In this document: positions 1 through 5,066 of the stretch, one piece after another
Layout: each line of letters begins with the position of its first letter
Position numbering within the stretch: position 1 is the stretch's first letter
Assembly (NCBI GenBank): GCA_945639745.1
Contig: CALZEK010000119.1
Span: 1 to 5,163 of the forward strand
Reading direction: 5' to 3'
DNA: 5,163 nucleotides
Source: an uncultured Bacillaceae bacterium
GTDB lineage: Bacteria; Bacillota; Bacilli; Bacillales; Amphibacillaceae
Translations under genes and position numbers: made by a program
Notes under the pieces: generated by a model
The model's input: the letters and a program-made list of their open reading frames with translations, nothing else
Databases searched by the model: none
What the model was told of the DNA's origin: nothing

Positions 1-442
1 ATGCTGTATTGACAATCACCCCTCGTTCATTTTCATCATTCACTTCGTTTTCAACCATACGTTCTGCCGTCAGACGAATCATATTAAAAGTACCCATTAA
101 ATTTATTTCAATTACTTTTTTAAATGCCTCTAAACGATGAGCTCCTTCTTTTCCAACTGTTCGTTCTGCAATCGCAATACCTGCACAATTCACTAGTGCA
201 TTCACTTTGCCGAATTTAGCAATTGCTGTATCTAAACCAGCATTAACACTTGCTTCATTTGTGACATCAACTTCAACAAATTTAGCATTATCCCCTAATT
301 CACTTGCTAATTTTTCGCCTCTTTCTGTTTGTAAATCAAAAATAACCGCCTGACCACCTTGATCAATGATATTTCTAACTGTTGCTTCGCCAAGTCCTGA
401 TGCGCCACCTGTTACAACTGCTATTGTATTTGTTAAATTCAT
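1..442 (-). CDS. SDR-family dehydrogenase, type II 3-hydroxyacyl-CoA dehydrogenase-like (partial, 3' end off window)
   Basis: This is the N-terminal 147 codons of a classical short-chain dehydrogenase; the gene runs off the left edge, so there is no stop codon. Seen: a Rossmann start with the cofactor-binding TGGASGLG at residues 11-18, an acidic residue after the second strand (VIFD, around 35-38) that favours NAD over NADP, a DVT motif near 63-65, NCAGIA near 86-91 (the NAG-type motif), and INLMGTFNMIRL near 115-126, ending in VIVNTA. The order and wording closely follow the HSD17B10 / 3-hydroxy-2-methylbutyryl-CoA dehydrogenase group, which oxidises 3-hydroxyacyl-CoA to 3-ketoacyl-CoA in fatty-acid or isoleucine breakdown. 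The catalytic Ser and YxxxK lie outside the window, so activity cannot be confirmed. The ATG has a strong AGGAGG at 452-457 with a 9-base spacer. It sits 37 bp downstream of the TetR gene with no terminator between, so the two are probably co-transcribed. The acyl-CoA substrate is inferred. Confidence 0.92.
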   Translation of the reverse strand, partial: MNLTNTIAVVTGGASGLGEATVRNIIDQGGQAVIFDLQTERGEKLASELGDNAKFVEVDVTNEASVNAGLDTAIAKFGKVNALVNCAGIAIAERTVGKEGAHRLEAFKKVIEINLMGTFNMIRLTAERMVENEVNDENERGVIVNTA

Positions 443-479
443 TTAATTACTCCTCCTGTAAACGTATACATTTTAGTAT

Positions 480-1067
480 TCATTTTTTAACGATTCTGAT
501 TGTGTAATCGGTCACTAATTGTGCAAATGCTGTTTTACTAAGTGCACCTTCAGGTGAATACCATTGAGTGACCCAGTTCATTGCACCGAGTAAGACATTT
601 CTTGCTACTGGAATATGTTCAACATCAAAAAAACCCGCTTCCACACCTGCTGCAATTAACTTATCATAACAAGCTGCATATGCTTCTCGCAAACGATATA
701 TTTCAGTTAATTGTTCTTTTGAAAAAATTTCTGCAGGGTTAATCATCAGTAAAAAGCCGGCTTTTTCCGTTAAAGAATAGTCAATATGTTTAATAATGAC
801 TCGCTTTAATTTTTCTTCAATTGTTAAATCTTCTTGATTCACCGCTTTAACATTTTCCATACTTTGGTGCAAAATCCGAATTTGACTTTGAAAGACTAAA
901 TCTTGTTTACCTTTAAAATAATAATAAAGCGATCCTTTAGTCATTAATAAATGGTTTGCAATATCTTCCATTGTTGTGCCATGATAGCCTTTTTCGGCAA
1001 GAACAATTAATGCTGAATTTAAAATTTTATTCTTCTTCTCGGCAGTTTTTCGCTCCATTAAAGACAA
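480..1067 (-). CDS. TetR/AcrR-family transcriptional repressor
   Basis: This is a 195-residue DNA-binding regulator of ordinary TetR length. Seen: an N-terminal helix (KKNKILNSALIVLAEKGYHG, about 11-30) followed by the helix-turn-helix, TTMEDIANHLLMTKGSLYYYFKGK, at about 31-54, the signature of the family. The C-terminal ligand and dimer domain ends with NWVTQWYSPEGALS (about 164-177), a pattern I associate with KstR2/FadR-like regulators that sense acyl-CoA; that ligand assignment is inferred. The start chosen is TTG at 1065-1067, because AAAGGAG at 1076-1082 lies 8 bases before it. A longer frame from TTG at 1085 would place that ribosome binding site inside the gene, and the ATG at 1056-1058 is 17 bases from it. 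A strong sigma-A promoter with an inverted repeat in its spacer lies just upstream, which suggests autorepression. The gene precedes the SDR dehydrogenase by 37 bp and probably controls it and whatever follows. Confidence 0.93.
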   Translation of the reverse strand: MSLMERKTAEKKNKILNSALIVLAEKGYHGTTMEDIANHLLMTKGSLYYYFKGKQDLVFQSQIRILHQSMENVKAVNQEDLTIEEKLKRVIIKHIDYSLTEKAGFLLMINPAEIFSKEQLTEIYRLREAYAACYDKLIAAGVEAGFFDVEHIPVARNVLLGAMNWVTQWYSPEGALSKTAFAQLVTDYTIRIVKK

Positions 1068-1075
1068 GATATTAA

Positions 1076-1082
1076 CTCCTTT
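1076..1082 (-). promoter_or_regulatory. Ribosome binding site that fixes the TetR start
   Basis: AAAGGAG on the minus strand lies 8 bases before TTG at 1065-1067. No comparable Shine-Dalgarno sequence precedes the upstream TTG at 1085, so the regulator most likely begins with a TTG codon at 1067. Confidence 0.75.
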
Positions 1083-1107
1083 CAAAAGTTCTAATTGATT
1101 AGGCTTT

Positions 1108-1136
1108 ATTCTATAGATTCAATTTTTGAATGTCAA
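1108..1136 (-). promoter_or_regulatory. Sigma-A promoter of the TetR-SDR unit
   Basis: On the minus strand, TTGACA at 1131-1136 (a perfect -35) is followed after exactly 17 bases by TAGAAT at 1108-1113 (5 of 6 for -10). Transcription should start near 1100, giving a leader of roughly 35 bases before the TTG start of the repressor. This is the best promoter in the window. No such element is seen in the 37 bp before the dehydrogenase, which supports transcription of both genes from here. Confidence 0.8.
1117..1131. promoter_or_regulatory. Candidate TetR operator: perfect inverted repeat in the promoter spacer
   Basis: ATTCAA-TTT-TTGAAT is a perfect 6+3+6 inverted repeat lying between the -35 and -10 hexamers and touching the last base of the -35. 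TetR dimers typically bind palindromes placed this way, where occupancy blocks RNA polymerase. A second short palindrome, TCTATAGA at 1110-1117, overlaps the -10. The repeat is read directly from the sequence; its recognition by the adjacent TetR protein is inferred. AT-rich sequence makes short palindromes easier to find by chance. Confidence 0.55.
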
Positions 1137-1159
1137 GTCAATTTATTAATTATTTAATC

Positions 1160-1173
1160 TTCTTTTAAAAGAA
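1160..1173. repeat. 14-bp perfect palindrome upstream of the TetR promoter
   Basis: TTCTTTTAAAAGAA is a perfect palindrome about 24 bp upstream of the TetR -35 and directly beyond the T-tract of the C45 gene terminator. Its T-rich half may simply prolong that terminator's U-tract, or it may be an upstream regulatory site. There is no evidence to decide between these. Confidence 0.35.
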
Positions 1174-1203
1174 AAAAGTGTAAACCATTATGTGGCTTAC
1201 ACT
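1171..1203 (-). terminator. Rho-independent terminator of the C45 hydrolase gene
   Basis: Immediately after the TGA stop at 1204-1206, the minus strand forms a hairpin at 1177-1203: seven pairs (AGTGTAA with TTACACT), one mismatch, three more pairs (CCA/TGG), and a five-base loop. It is followed by TTTTTTC at 1171-1176. It separates the hydrolase transcript from the TetR promoter downstream. The plus-strand side lacks a T-run, so the terminator acts on the minus strand. Confidence 0.85.
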
Positions 1204-2256
1204 TCATTTATCTTGGTTCATATTAACAAAAGGTGTGTGAAAATCGAGCTTACCTCTAATTCTTTTGATATTTGTTCGATTACCTGCTAAATAATCAGCA
1301 AAATCAAATGTGACTGGCATCCGGTTTCCACCAATTGCAAATAAGGCCTTTTTTTCTTTTGGTAAATAGGCCGCTGTATGAATCGTGCCAGCAGACGCAT
1401 CATATTTTTCAGAAAAAATCGCTTGATCACGGTTATTTAAGAGCTGATAAGCTTTAATTAAATTTAACTGATCACTATTTTGCTCTTTTATCGCTTCTTG
1501 TCTCTGGATTGATTCTTGCGTCCGGTAACGATTTTCTTCAGTTAAGACTTCAAAATGATTGGTACTTATATTAGACTTTCTTGCAACAACTCTCCGTGCA
1601 GACGCTTCAACAACATATGTTTCACCACTTAAGTCTGTTAATACATAACTAAATGTCGTTCGGTGAGGGATTTCTTTTAATAAATCAATCGCTTCCTCTA
1701 CAGTCGCACATGTTTCTAAAATGATTCGGCCAATCATATTACATAAAAATCCATCAGCAGACCCGACTCGATTAACAAAATTATAACCCATAGCTAAACC
1801 TTTTTCATTTAAGCCATCTGTTCTCCCCGTAATTTGCATCGAAGGACCAATTGTTGCGTATCCTGAATCTGTTGGTTGATAGATTACATATCTCCCTTCA
1901 TAATAACCTGGATGACTATCGTAATTACGTACCATAAATTCAGATCCCGTTAAAATTGAACAACCGCTTCGTTCATACTCGACATAATAGCCACCAAATT
2001 CGCGGTAGGCATCTTCAATCGGCCAATTTAGCGCATCAGCAAGCCCCTGTAATTCATCTAACATACTTGAGATAAAGTTTAAAAAATGCTCGCGTGCTGT
2101 TTCGATATCTATAATAAAATGACGCCTTCTTTGAGACGCCCATTGTTTTTGTCGATTTTTGAGCAGGTATGAATCTTTTAATAATTCACCTTGCATATAC
2201 CCAAAATCATAATGACTTCCTGTAAACTGAATGACATCGCTATAATATTGATTCAT
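1204..2256 (-). CDS. C45-family autoproteolytic acyltransferase/hydrolase (Ntn hydrolase)
   Basis: This 350-residue protein resembles the acyl-CoA:6-aminopenicillanic-acid acyltransferase family (peptidase family C45). Seen: the N-terminal signature GSHYDFGYMQG at 13-23, the likely nucleophile Cys99 in SGCS, MVRNYDSHPGYYEGRYV at about 108-124, a Gly-rich GLNEKGLAMGYNFVNR at 148-163, and the late core strands TFSYVLTDLSGETYVVEAS at about 201-219. Known of the family: the precursor cuts itself just before the Cys, which becomes the N-terminal nucleophile of the beta chain. In the fungal enzyme (about 357 residues) this occurs at Gly102-Cys103; here Gly98-Cys99 in a 350-residue protein fits very well. 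No signal peptide or membrane segment is visible, so it is probably cytoplasmic. The substrate is unknown: bacterial relatives are thought to act on amides or N-acyl compounds. The ATG has AAGGAG at 2266-2271 with a 9-base spacer. It appears monocistronic, with terminators on both sides. Confidence 0.9.
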   Translation of the reverse strand: MNQYYSDVIQFTGSHYDFGYMQGELLKDSYLLKNRQKQWASQRRRHFIIDIETAREHFLNFISSMLDELQGLADALNWPIEDAYREFGGYYVEYERSGCSILTGSEFMVRNYDSHPGYYEGRYVIYQPTDSGYATIGPSMQITGRTDGLNEKGLAMGYNFVNRVGSADGFLCNMIGRIILETCATVEEAIDLLKEIPHRTTFSYVLTDLSGETYVVEASARRVVARKSNISTNHFEVLTEENRYRTQESIQRQEAIKEQNSDQLNLIKAYQLLNNRDQAIFSEKYDASAGTIHTAAYLPKEKKALFAIGGNRMPVTFDFADYLAGNRTNIKRIRGKLDFHTPFVNMNQDK

Positions 2257-2297
2257 TTCACTTATCTCCTTACTCTAAAATAAGCATCCTACTCTCT

Positions 2298-2306
2298 AGT
2301 TTAGCA
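2298..2306 (-). promoter_or_regulatory. Possible extended -10 promoter of the C45 gene
   Basis: On the minus strand TGC-TAAACT matches an extended -10 (TGn plus 4 of 6). The 17-bp-distant -35 position (TATCTC) is poor. Some promoter is needed here because the neighbouring upstream gene ends in a terminator at 2346-2378, but this particular match is weak. Confidence 0.3.
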
Positions 2307-2345
2307 TGGATAAGGAGTGTGAGATAGATTGTTGCTTTTAGGGAT

Positions 2346-2378
2346 AAAAAAAGTTTGCCTCAAATTCAGACAAACTTT
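2346..2378 (-). terminator. Rho-independent terminator of the DinB/YfiT-like gene
   Basis: The arms AAAGTTTG and CAAACTTT (2350-2357 and 2371-2378) pair perfectly. The stem is extended by a T-G wobble and two further pairs around a seven-base loop. On the minus strand the stem runs into a stretch of seven Ts (2346-2352). It begins about 10 bp after the gene's TAA stop. The plus-strand side offers only four Ts and there is no plus-strand gene upstream, so it serves the minus-strand gene. Confidence 0.85.
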
Positions 2379-2388
2379 TCCTGTTTAT

Positions 2389-2898
2389 TTATTTTTCCAA
2401 AGCAATCTTAATATGGGCTAAATGATGTTCTTCATGCCAGGATAATTTAATCATTTTTGTCCCAACTGAAATAACACCATTTTTTTGATGAATAAATGTA
2501 GATTTTAATTGATCTTCTGTTAGTGTTTTTCCTAATGCATTAATTCGCATATTCAAACCTTCAAGCATCAATATCGAAGCTTCAACAGGTAGTTCTGTAT
2601 CAGGCATGACAGCCCATTTATCTTGTACAAAATTAGGTGCCGTTGGCTGCTCATCTGTTAAAGCTATTTTTAATCGCTGATACATATTTAACTGAGAATC
2701 TGCAATATGATGAACCAGTTGACGCACATTCCAGCTGCCTTCTCGGTATGTTTTATTTAATTCAGCTTCTGTTAAATGATCAACTGTTTCTCTTAATCTT
2801 TTTGTATAGCTTTCAATTTTAGCTAATGATTGTGCAACATCTTTTAATGTCACTGTTTCTGGAACTTCTAATGGACCGATTGGAAATTTAACATTCAT
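2389..2898 (-). CDS. DinB/YfiT-superfamily metal-dependent protein, bacillithiol transferase (BstA)-like
   Basis: This 169-residue protein fits the YfiT branch of the DinB four-helix fold. Seen: the family's N-terminal FPIG (5-8), YREGSWNVRQLVHHIADSQLN (51-71), the KIALTDEQPT stretch (77-86), and C-terminal WHEEHHLAHI (154-163). Known of the family: three histidines, one from the HH pair and two from HHxxH, bind a divalent metal. Here they would be His63 or His64, His158 and His162. Bacillus YfiT/BstA joins bacillithiol to electrophiles in detoxification; that activity here is inferred. The position usually His in ADSH, as I recall the family, is Gln67. The start is ATG at 2896-2898, because GAGGTGAT at 2906-2913 lies 7 bases before it. 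A GTG at 2908-2910 lies within this ribosome binding site and is not a credible start. There is no signal peptide. The gene is transcribed divergently from the lipoprotein and ends in its own terminator. Confidence 0.88.
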   Translation of the reverse strand: MNVKFPIGPLEVPETVTLKDVAQSLAKIESYTKRLRETVDHLTEAELNKTYREGSWNVRQLVHHIADSQLNMYQRLKIALTDEQPTAPNFVQDKWAVMPDTELPVEASILMLEGLNMRINALGKTLTEDQLKSTFIHQKNGVISVGTKMIKLSWHEEHHLAHIKIALEK

Positions 2899-2905
2899 TA
2901 CTAAA

Positions 2906-2913
2906 ATCACCTC
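2906..2913 (-). promoter_or_regulatory. Ribosome binding site that fixes the DinB/YfiT-like start
   Basis: GAGGTGAT on the minus strand is complementary to eight bases of the 16S rRNA 3' end and is 7 bases from ATG at 2896-2898. The in-frame GTG at 2908-2910 is part of this element, so the longer frame starting there is an artefact. Confidence 0.8.
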
Positions 2914-2979
2914 TTTTAAGTTATTTTCTTAACTGTTTCATTAACAATACCATAAGTTTCTTGTGAGATTAAGCTTTTT

Positions 2980-3007
2980 TTGATAGAAATGTTCTTAACT
3001 TTCTCAA
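2980..3007 (-). promoter_or_regulatory. Candidate promoter of the DinB/YfiT-like gene
   Basis: On the minus strand TTGAGA (3002-3007, 5 of 6) is followed after 16 bp by TATCAA (2980-2985, 4 of 6). It would give a leader of about 75 bases. An alternative is a perfect TATAAT at 3038-3043 on the same strand, but it lacks a -35 and overlaps the lipoprotein gene's own -10. Confidence 0.4.
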
Positions 3008-3033
3008 TAGTCATTCTCTTTTATTCGATAAAA

Positions 3034-3042
3034 TGCTATTAT
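3034..3042 (+). promoter_or_regulatory. Extended -10 promoter of the lipoprotein gene
   Basis: TGC-TATTAT is a good extended -10 (TGn plus 5 of 6) about 25 bp before the ATG. The -35 position (TTCTCT, 3014-3019) is poor, which is usual for extended -10 promoters. The ribosome binding site AAAGGGGG (3051-3058) follows closely, so the leader would be short, about 19 bases. Confidence 0.5.
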
Positions 3043-3067
3043 AGGGTTCTAAAGGGGGCAGGTATGT

Positions 3068-3994
3068 ATGAAATTAATCAAGACATTATTTATCGGACTT
3101 ATTTTCATCATCCTACTTGCAAGTTGTTCAAATAAAGAATTTGATGATGCTATGGCAAATGGTAATGCTGCACTTGAAAATGAAACATTTGCTGAAGCCC
3201 TAGTCTTTTTTGAAGACGCCCTCAAACATAAATCAAATGACGAAGAAGCTAAACAATTACTCAAGCAAACAAAACAAGTCATTGAAGCAGAAAAACTACT
3301 TAATCATGGTCGATTAAATGATGCAAAAACAGCTTTTCAAGAAGCGAAGACAGATCAGGATTCACCTCTTTTAAATACGCATATAAAAAATCAATTAAGT
3401 GAAATCAATCAAGTCACTAAAAAATATGACGAAATAGCTGCTAAATTGGATGAGATCGAACAACTTAAAGCAGAGAAAAAGTATGAAGAGTCACTTGCAC
3501 TTGTCGATCAAACAATCCAAACAGATTTAAGTCATCAAGCATTAAAACCATTAAATAATAAGTTAGAAGACTTACAAGTCGAACTCCAAATTGCCATGAA
3601 AGAAACAGAAGAAAACGCAAAAAAACAAGCACTGATTAATCAAATAGCTGGTTACTGGCAATATATCGATAATGAATTTGAATTTTGTGAATTTACAAGC
3701 GATTATTACGTATGTGCAGTTGCTGCGAGTGATATGTATTTTTATAATTGGATTGCTGAGTGGGAGACAAACCTTACCAATCAAACTGTGACGATCACAA
3801 CTAACATTGGCTCTAACGGCATCATTCACTTTCCCCATGAGGACCTTTTAACATTTGGTGAAGACAAATATCGCCGGGTCAGTGAAAGTGAAGTCAGACA
3901 AAAACTATCTGAGTTAGGGATTGATGATGTGGATGAATTTTTTGATATTCATCGCTATGAAGAATGGGATAAGGAACATGATTTAATCGTATAA
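3068..3994 (+). CDS. Lipoprotein with TPR-like helical repeats and a beta-rich C-terminal domain (unrecognised)
   Basis: I do not recognise a named family for this 308-residue protein. Seen: a type II signal peptide, with Lys2 and Lys5, a hydrophobic core (7-17) and lipobox LASC with Cys20, so it should be lipid-anchored on the outer face of the membrane. Residues 25-57 read like a TPR unit (small residues, then FAEALVFFEDALKH), 72-99 like a second (AEKLLNHGRLNDAKTAFQEA), and 127-150 like a third (KKYEESLALVDQTI). Around them (102-190) runs a charged, Lys/Glu/Gln-rich helical, possibly coiled-coil stretch. From GYW at 195 the sequence turns aromatic and beta-like to about 254, with Cys207 and Cys216 that could form a disulfide. 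The last 40 residues are acidic. TPR-like repeats suggest protein binding; function is unknown. The start is ATG 3068 with AAAGGGGG at 3051-3058, 9 bases upstream; an ATG at 3064 is out of frame. It is a single-gene unit ending in a strong terminator. Confidence 0.85.
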   Translation: MKLIKTLFIGLIFIILLASCSNKEFDDAMANGNAALENETFAEALVFFEDALKHKSNDEEAKQLLKQTKQVIEAEKLLNHGRLNDAKTAFQEAKTDQDSPLLNTHIKNQLSEINQVTKKYDEIAAKLDEIEQLKAEKKYEESLALVDQTIQTDLSHQALKPLNNKLEDLQVELQIAMKETEENAKKQALINQIAGYWQYIDNEFEFCEFTSDYYVCAVAASDMYFYNWIAEWETNLTNQTVTITTNIGSNGIIHFPHEDLLTFGEDKYRRVSESEVRQKLSELGIDDVDEFFDIHRYEEWDKEHDLIV

Positions 3995-4035
3995 AATAAC
4001 CGCTAAGTTATCACCTACTTAGCGGTTATTTTTTT
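3993..4035. terminator. Bidirectional Rho-independent terminator between convergent genes
   Basis: The arms 3995-4008 and 4017-4030 pair perfectly for 14 bp (core CCGCTAAGT with ACTTAGCGG) around an eight-base loop, and A-T pairs extend the stem by two. On the plus strand it ends in a T-run to 4035 for the lipoprotein gene. On the minus strand it ends in TTATTTTAT for the oxidoreductase gene, whose stop lies at 4041. This is the strongest hairpin in the window. Confidence 0.92.
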
Positions 4036-4040
4036 ACGAT

Positions 4041-4982
4041 TTATTTTATTATAGAAAATTGTGGCACGACCTCTTCTGCTAATTCAGCAATCACTTCTTT
4101 AATAGGACGTTTTGAAAATTTCACATTTAAAATTACATGATTCACACCAACAGCTTCTAAAGCTGTTAAATATGCTATTAAATATTTACGACCACTGCGA
4201 AAACCTAAATGAATCGGTGAAGGCGCTTCTTCAGGATCACTTGCTAAATCGATATAAAGTGACTGAGCGAATGGTTTAAAATGATCTGTTAATAAACGAA
4301 AACTTTCGATAACTTTTCTTTGTTCATCTGGATTTCTTGGAAAATTTAACCAACCATCGCCATGTTCAGCAATCCATTCCAGCGACTGAGCAGCATGTCC
4401 TGTAATTAACACAGGAATATCCCCTTCTTTAGGTTTAGGAATAAACTCAGCACCACTTAAATTAACCCGGTCTGTCTGAATTTCAGGATGTGACTGACTC
4501 CAAACAGCTTTCATCACCTGAAAAGACTCTCTAAATAATGCCCCGCGCTCACTTCTATTTTTTCGATAAGCAGTAAATTCAACCGGCCGGTCACCAGTTG
4601 CTGCACCAAATAATAAGCGTTGATTCGAGATTAAATCAAGAGATGCTGCTGATTTGGCGACATCTAATGGATGACGAAAACTTGTAATCACACTTCCTGT
4701 CCCTAATGCGATTTTTTCAGTATGGGAGGCGACATAACTTAAAAACACCCACGGATCATAGATTTGTCCGACATCACCAAAAAAAGGATCATTTAATGGA
4801 ATATCTCTTACAAACAATGAAGCAAAACCGCCTGCTTCAACTTGTTTTGCTAATTCCATTTGTTCTGTTAAATCCATAATAGGCTTACTCCCCTCATAAG
4901 CTTCAAGTGGGAAAAATAATCCCAGTGTTAATTTATTTTCTTTAAAGGTCTGAGTATAACCTTGATGATTATTAAACTGCAT
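4041..4982 (-). CDS. LLM-class flavin-dependent oxidoreductase (BA3436-type)
   Basis: This 313-residue TIM-barrel protein belongs to the bacterial luciferase-like monooxygenase family. Seen: LTLGLFFPLEAY (strand 1, about 18-29), a helix then GFASLFVRDIPLNDPFFGDVGQIYDPW (52-78), IALGTGSVITSFRHP (91-105), an LDLISNQRLLFGAATGDRPVEF block (115-136), PVLITGHAAQSLEWIAEHGDGWLNFPR (190-216), and a C-terminal VGVNHVILNVKFSKRP (278-293). The SFRHP and TGDRPVEF motifs fit the BA3436-type oxidoreductase subgroup as I remember it. Such enzymes use reduced FMN or F420-like cofactors and oxygen; in Bacillota, FMN is the likely one. The substrate is unknown. The start is ATG 4982, 7 bases after AGAAGG (4990-4995); ATG 4985 is possible. 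An ATG at 5000 has no ribosome binding site and sits almost on the -10 box. It appears monocistronic and converges on the lipoprotein gene. Confidence 0.9.
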   Translation of the reverse strand: MQFNNHQGYTQTFKENKLTLGLFFPLEAYEGSKPIMDLTEQMELAKQVEAGGFASLFVRDIPLNDPFFGDVGQIYDPWVFLSYVASHTEKIALGTGSVITSFRHPLDVAKSAASLDLISNQRLLFGAATGDRPVEFTAYRKNRSERGALFRESFQVMKAVWSQSHPEIQTDRVNLSGAEFIPKPKEGDIPVLITGHAAQSLEWIAEHGDGWLNFPRNPDEQRKVIESFRLLTDHFKPFAQSLYIDLASDPEEAPSPIHLGFRSGRKYLIAYLTALEAVGVNHVILNVKFSKRPIKEVIAELAEEVVPQFSIIK

Positions 4983-4989
4983 CATTTTA

Positions 4990-4995
4990 CCTTCT
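4990..4995 (-). promoter_or_regulatory. Ribosome binding site deciding the LLM oxidoreductase start
   Basis: AGAAGG on the minus strand is 7 bases from ATG 4982 and 4 from the tandem ATG 4985. It lies inside the longest frame (from ATG 5000), which argues that translation begins at the tandem ATGs. Confidence 0.6.
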
Positions 4996-5005
4996 TTCAT
5001 AATAG

Positions 5006-5011
5006 ATTATA
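5006..5011 (-). promoter_or_regulatory. Perfect TATAAT -10 box before the LLM oxidoreductase
   Basis: TATAAT on the minus strand would start transcription near 4998-5000, giving a leader of about 17 bases to ATG 4982. No -35 hexamer is visible at 16-18 bp, so it may be weak, activated, or chance in AT-rich DNA. Confidence 0.4.
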
Positions 5012-5032
5012 ATGTTTTTAATAAACTTTACT

Positions 5033-5061
5033 TTTAAACATCCTACTTGCTACTCTATCAA
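5033..5061 (-). promoter_or_regulatory. Alternative promoter of the LLM oxidoreductase
   Basis: TTGATA (5056-5061, 5 of 6) and TTTAAA (5033-5038, 4 of 6) are separated by exactly 17 bp on the minus strand. The leader would be about 45 bases. It competes with the TATAAT at 5006-5011; either or both could be used. Confidence 0.4.
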
Positions 5062-5066
5062 ATAAT

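Noticed and set aside
2326..2437. Possible short plus-strand peptide after an AAGGAG at about 2312-2317
   Set aside because: It would need a TTG start and would read through the terminator hairpin at 2346-2378 and into the antisense of the DinB-like gene; it has no recognisable sequence.
2637..2822. Plus-strand open frame of 61 codons
   Set aside because: It lies wholly opposite the well-supported DinB/YfiT-like gene and its translation resembles no protein I know.
3049..3282. Minus-strand open frame of 77 codons
   Set aside because: It is the antisense shadow of the lipoprotein's start and covers that gene's ribosome binding site; its Ser/Ala/Leu-rich product looks like a reversed coding strand.
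3572..3838. Minus-strand open frame of 88 codons
   Set aside because: It is antisense to the middle of the lipoprotein gene, with low-complexity Phe/Cys-rich ends typical of a non-coding frame.
1204..4982. A biosynthetic or defence cluster made of the C45, DinB, lipoprotein and LLM genes
   Set aside because: The genes differ in orientation, and each is closed by its own or a shared terminator; no shared motif or overlap indicates joint expression or function.
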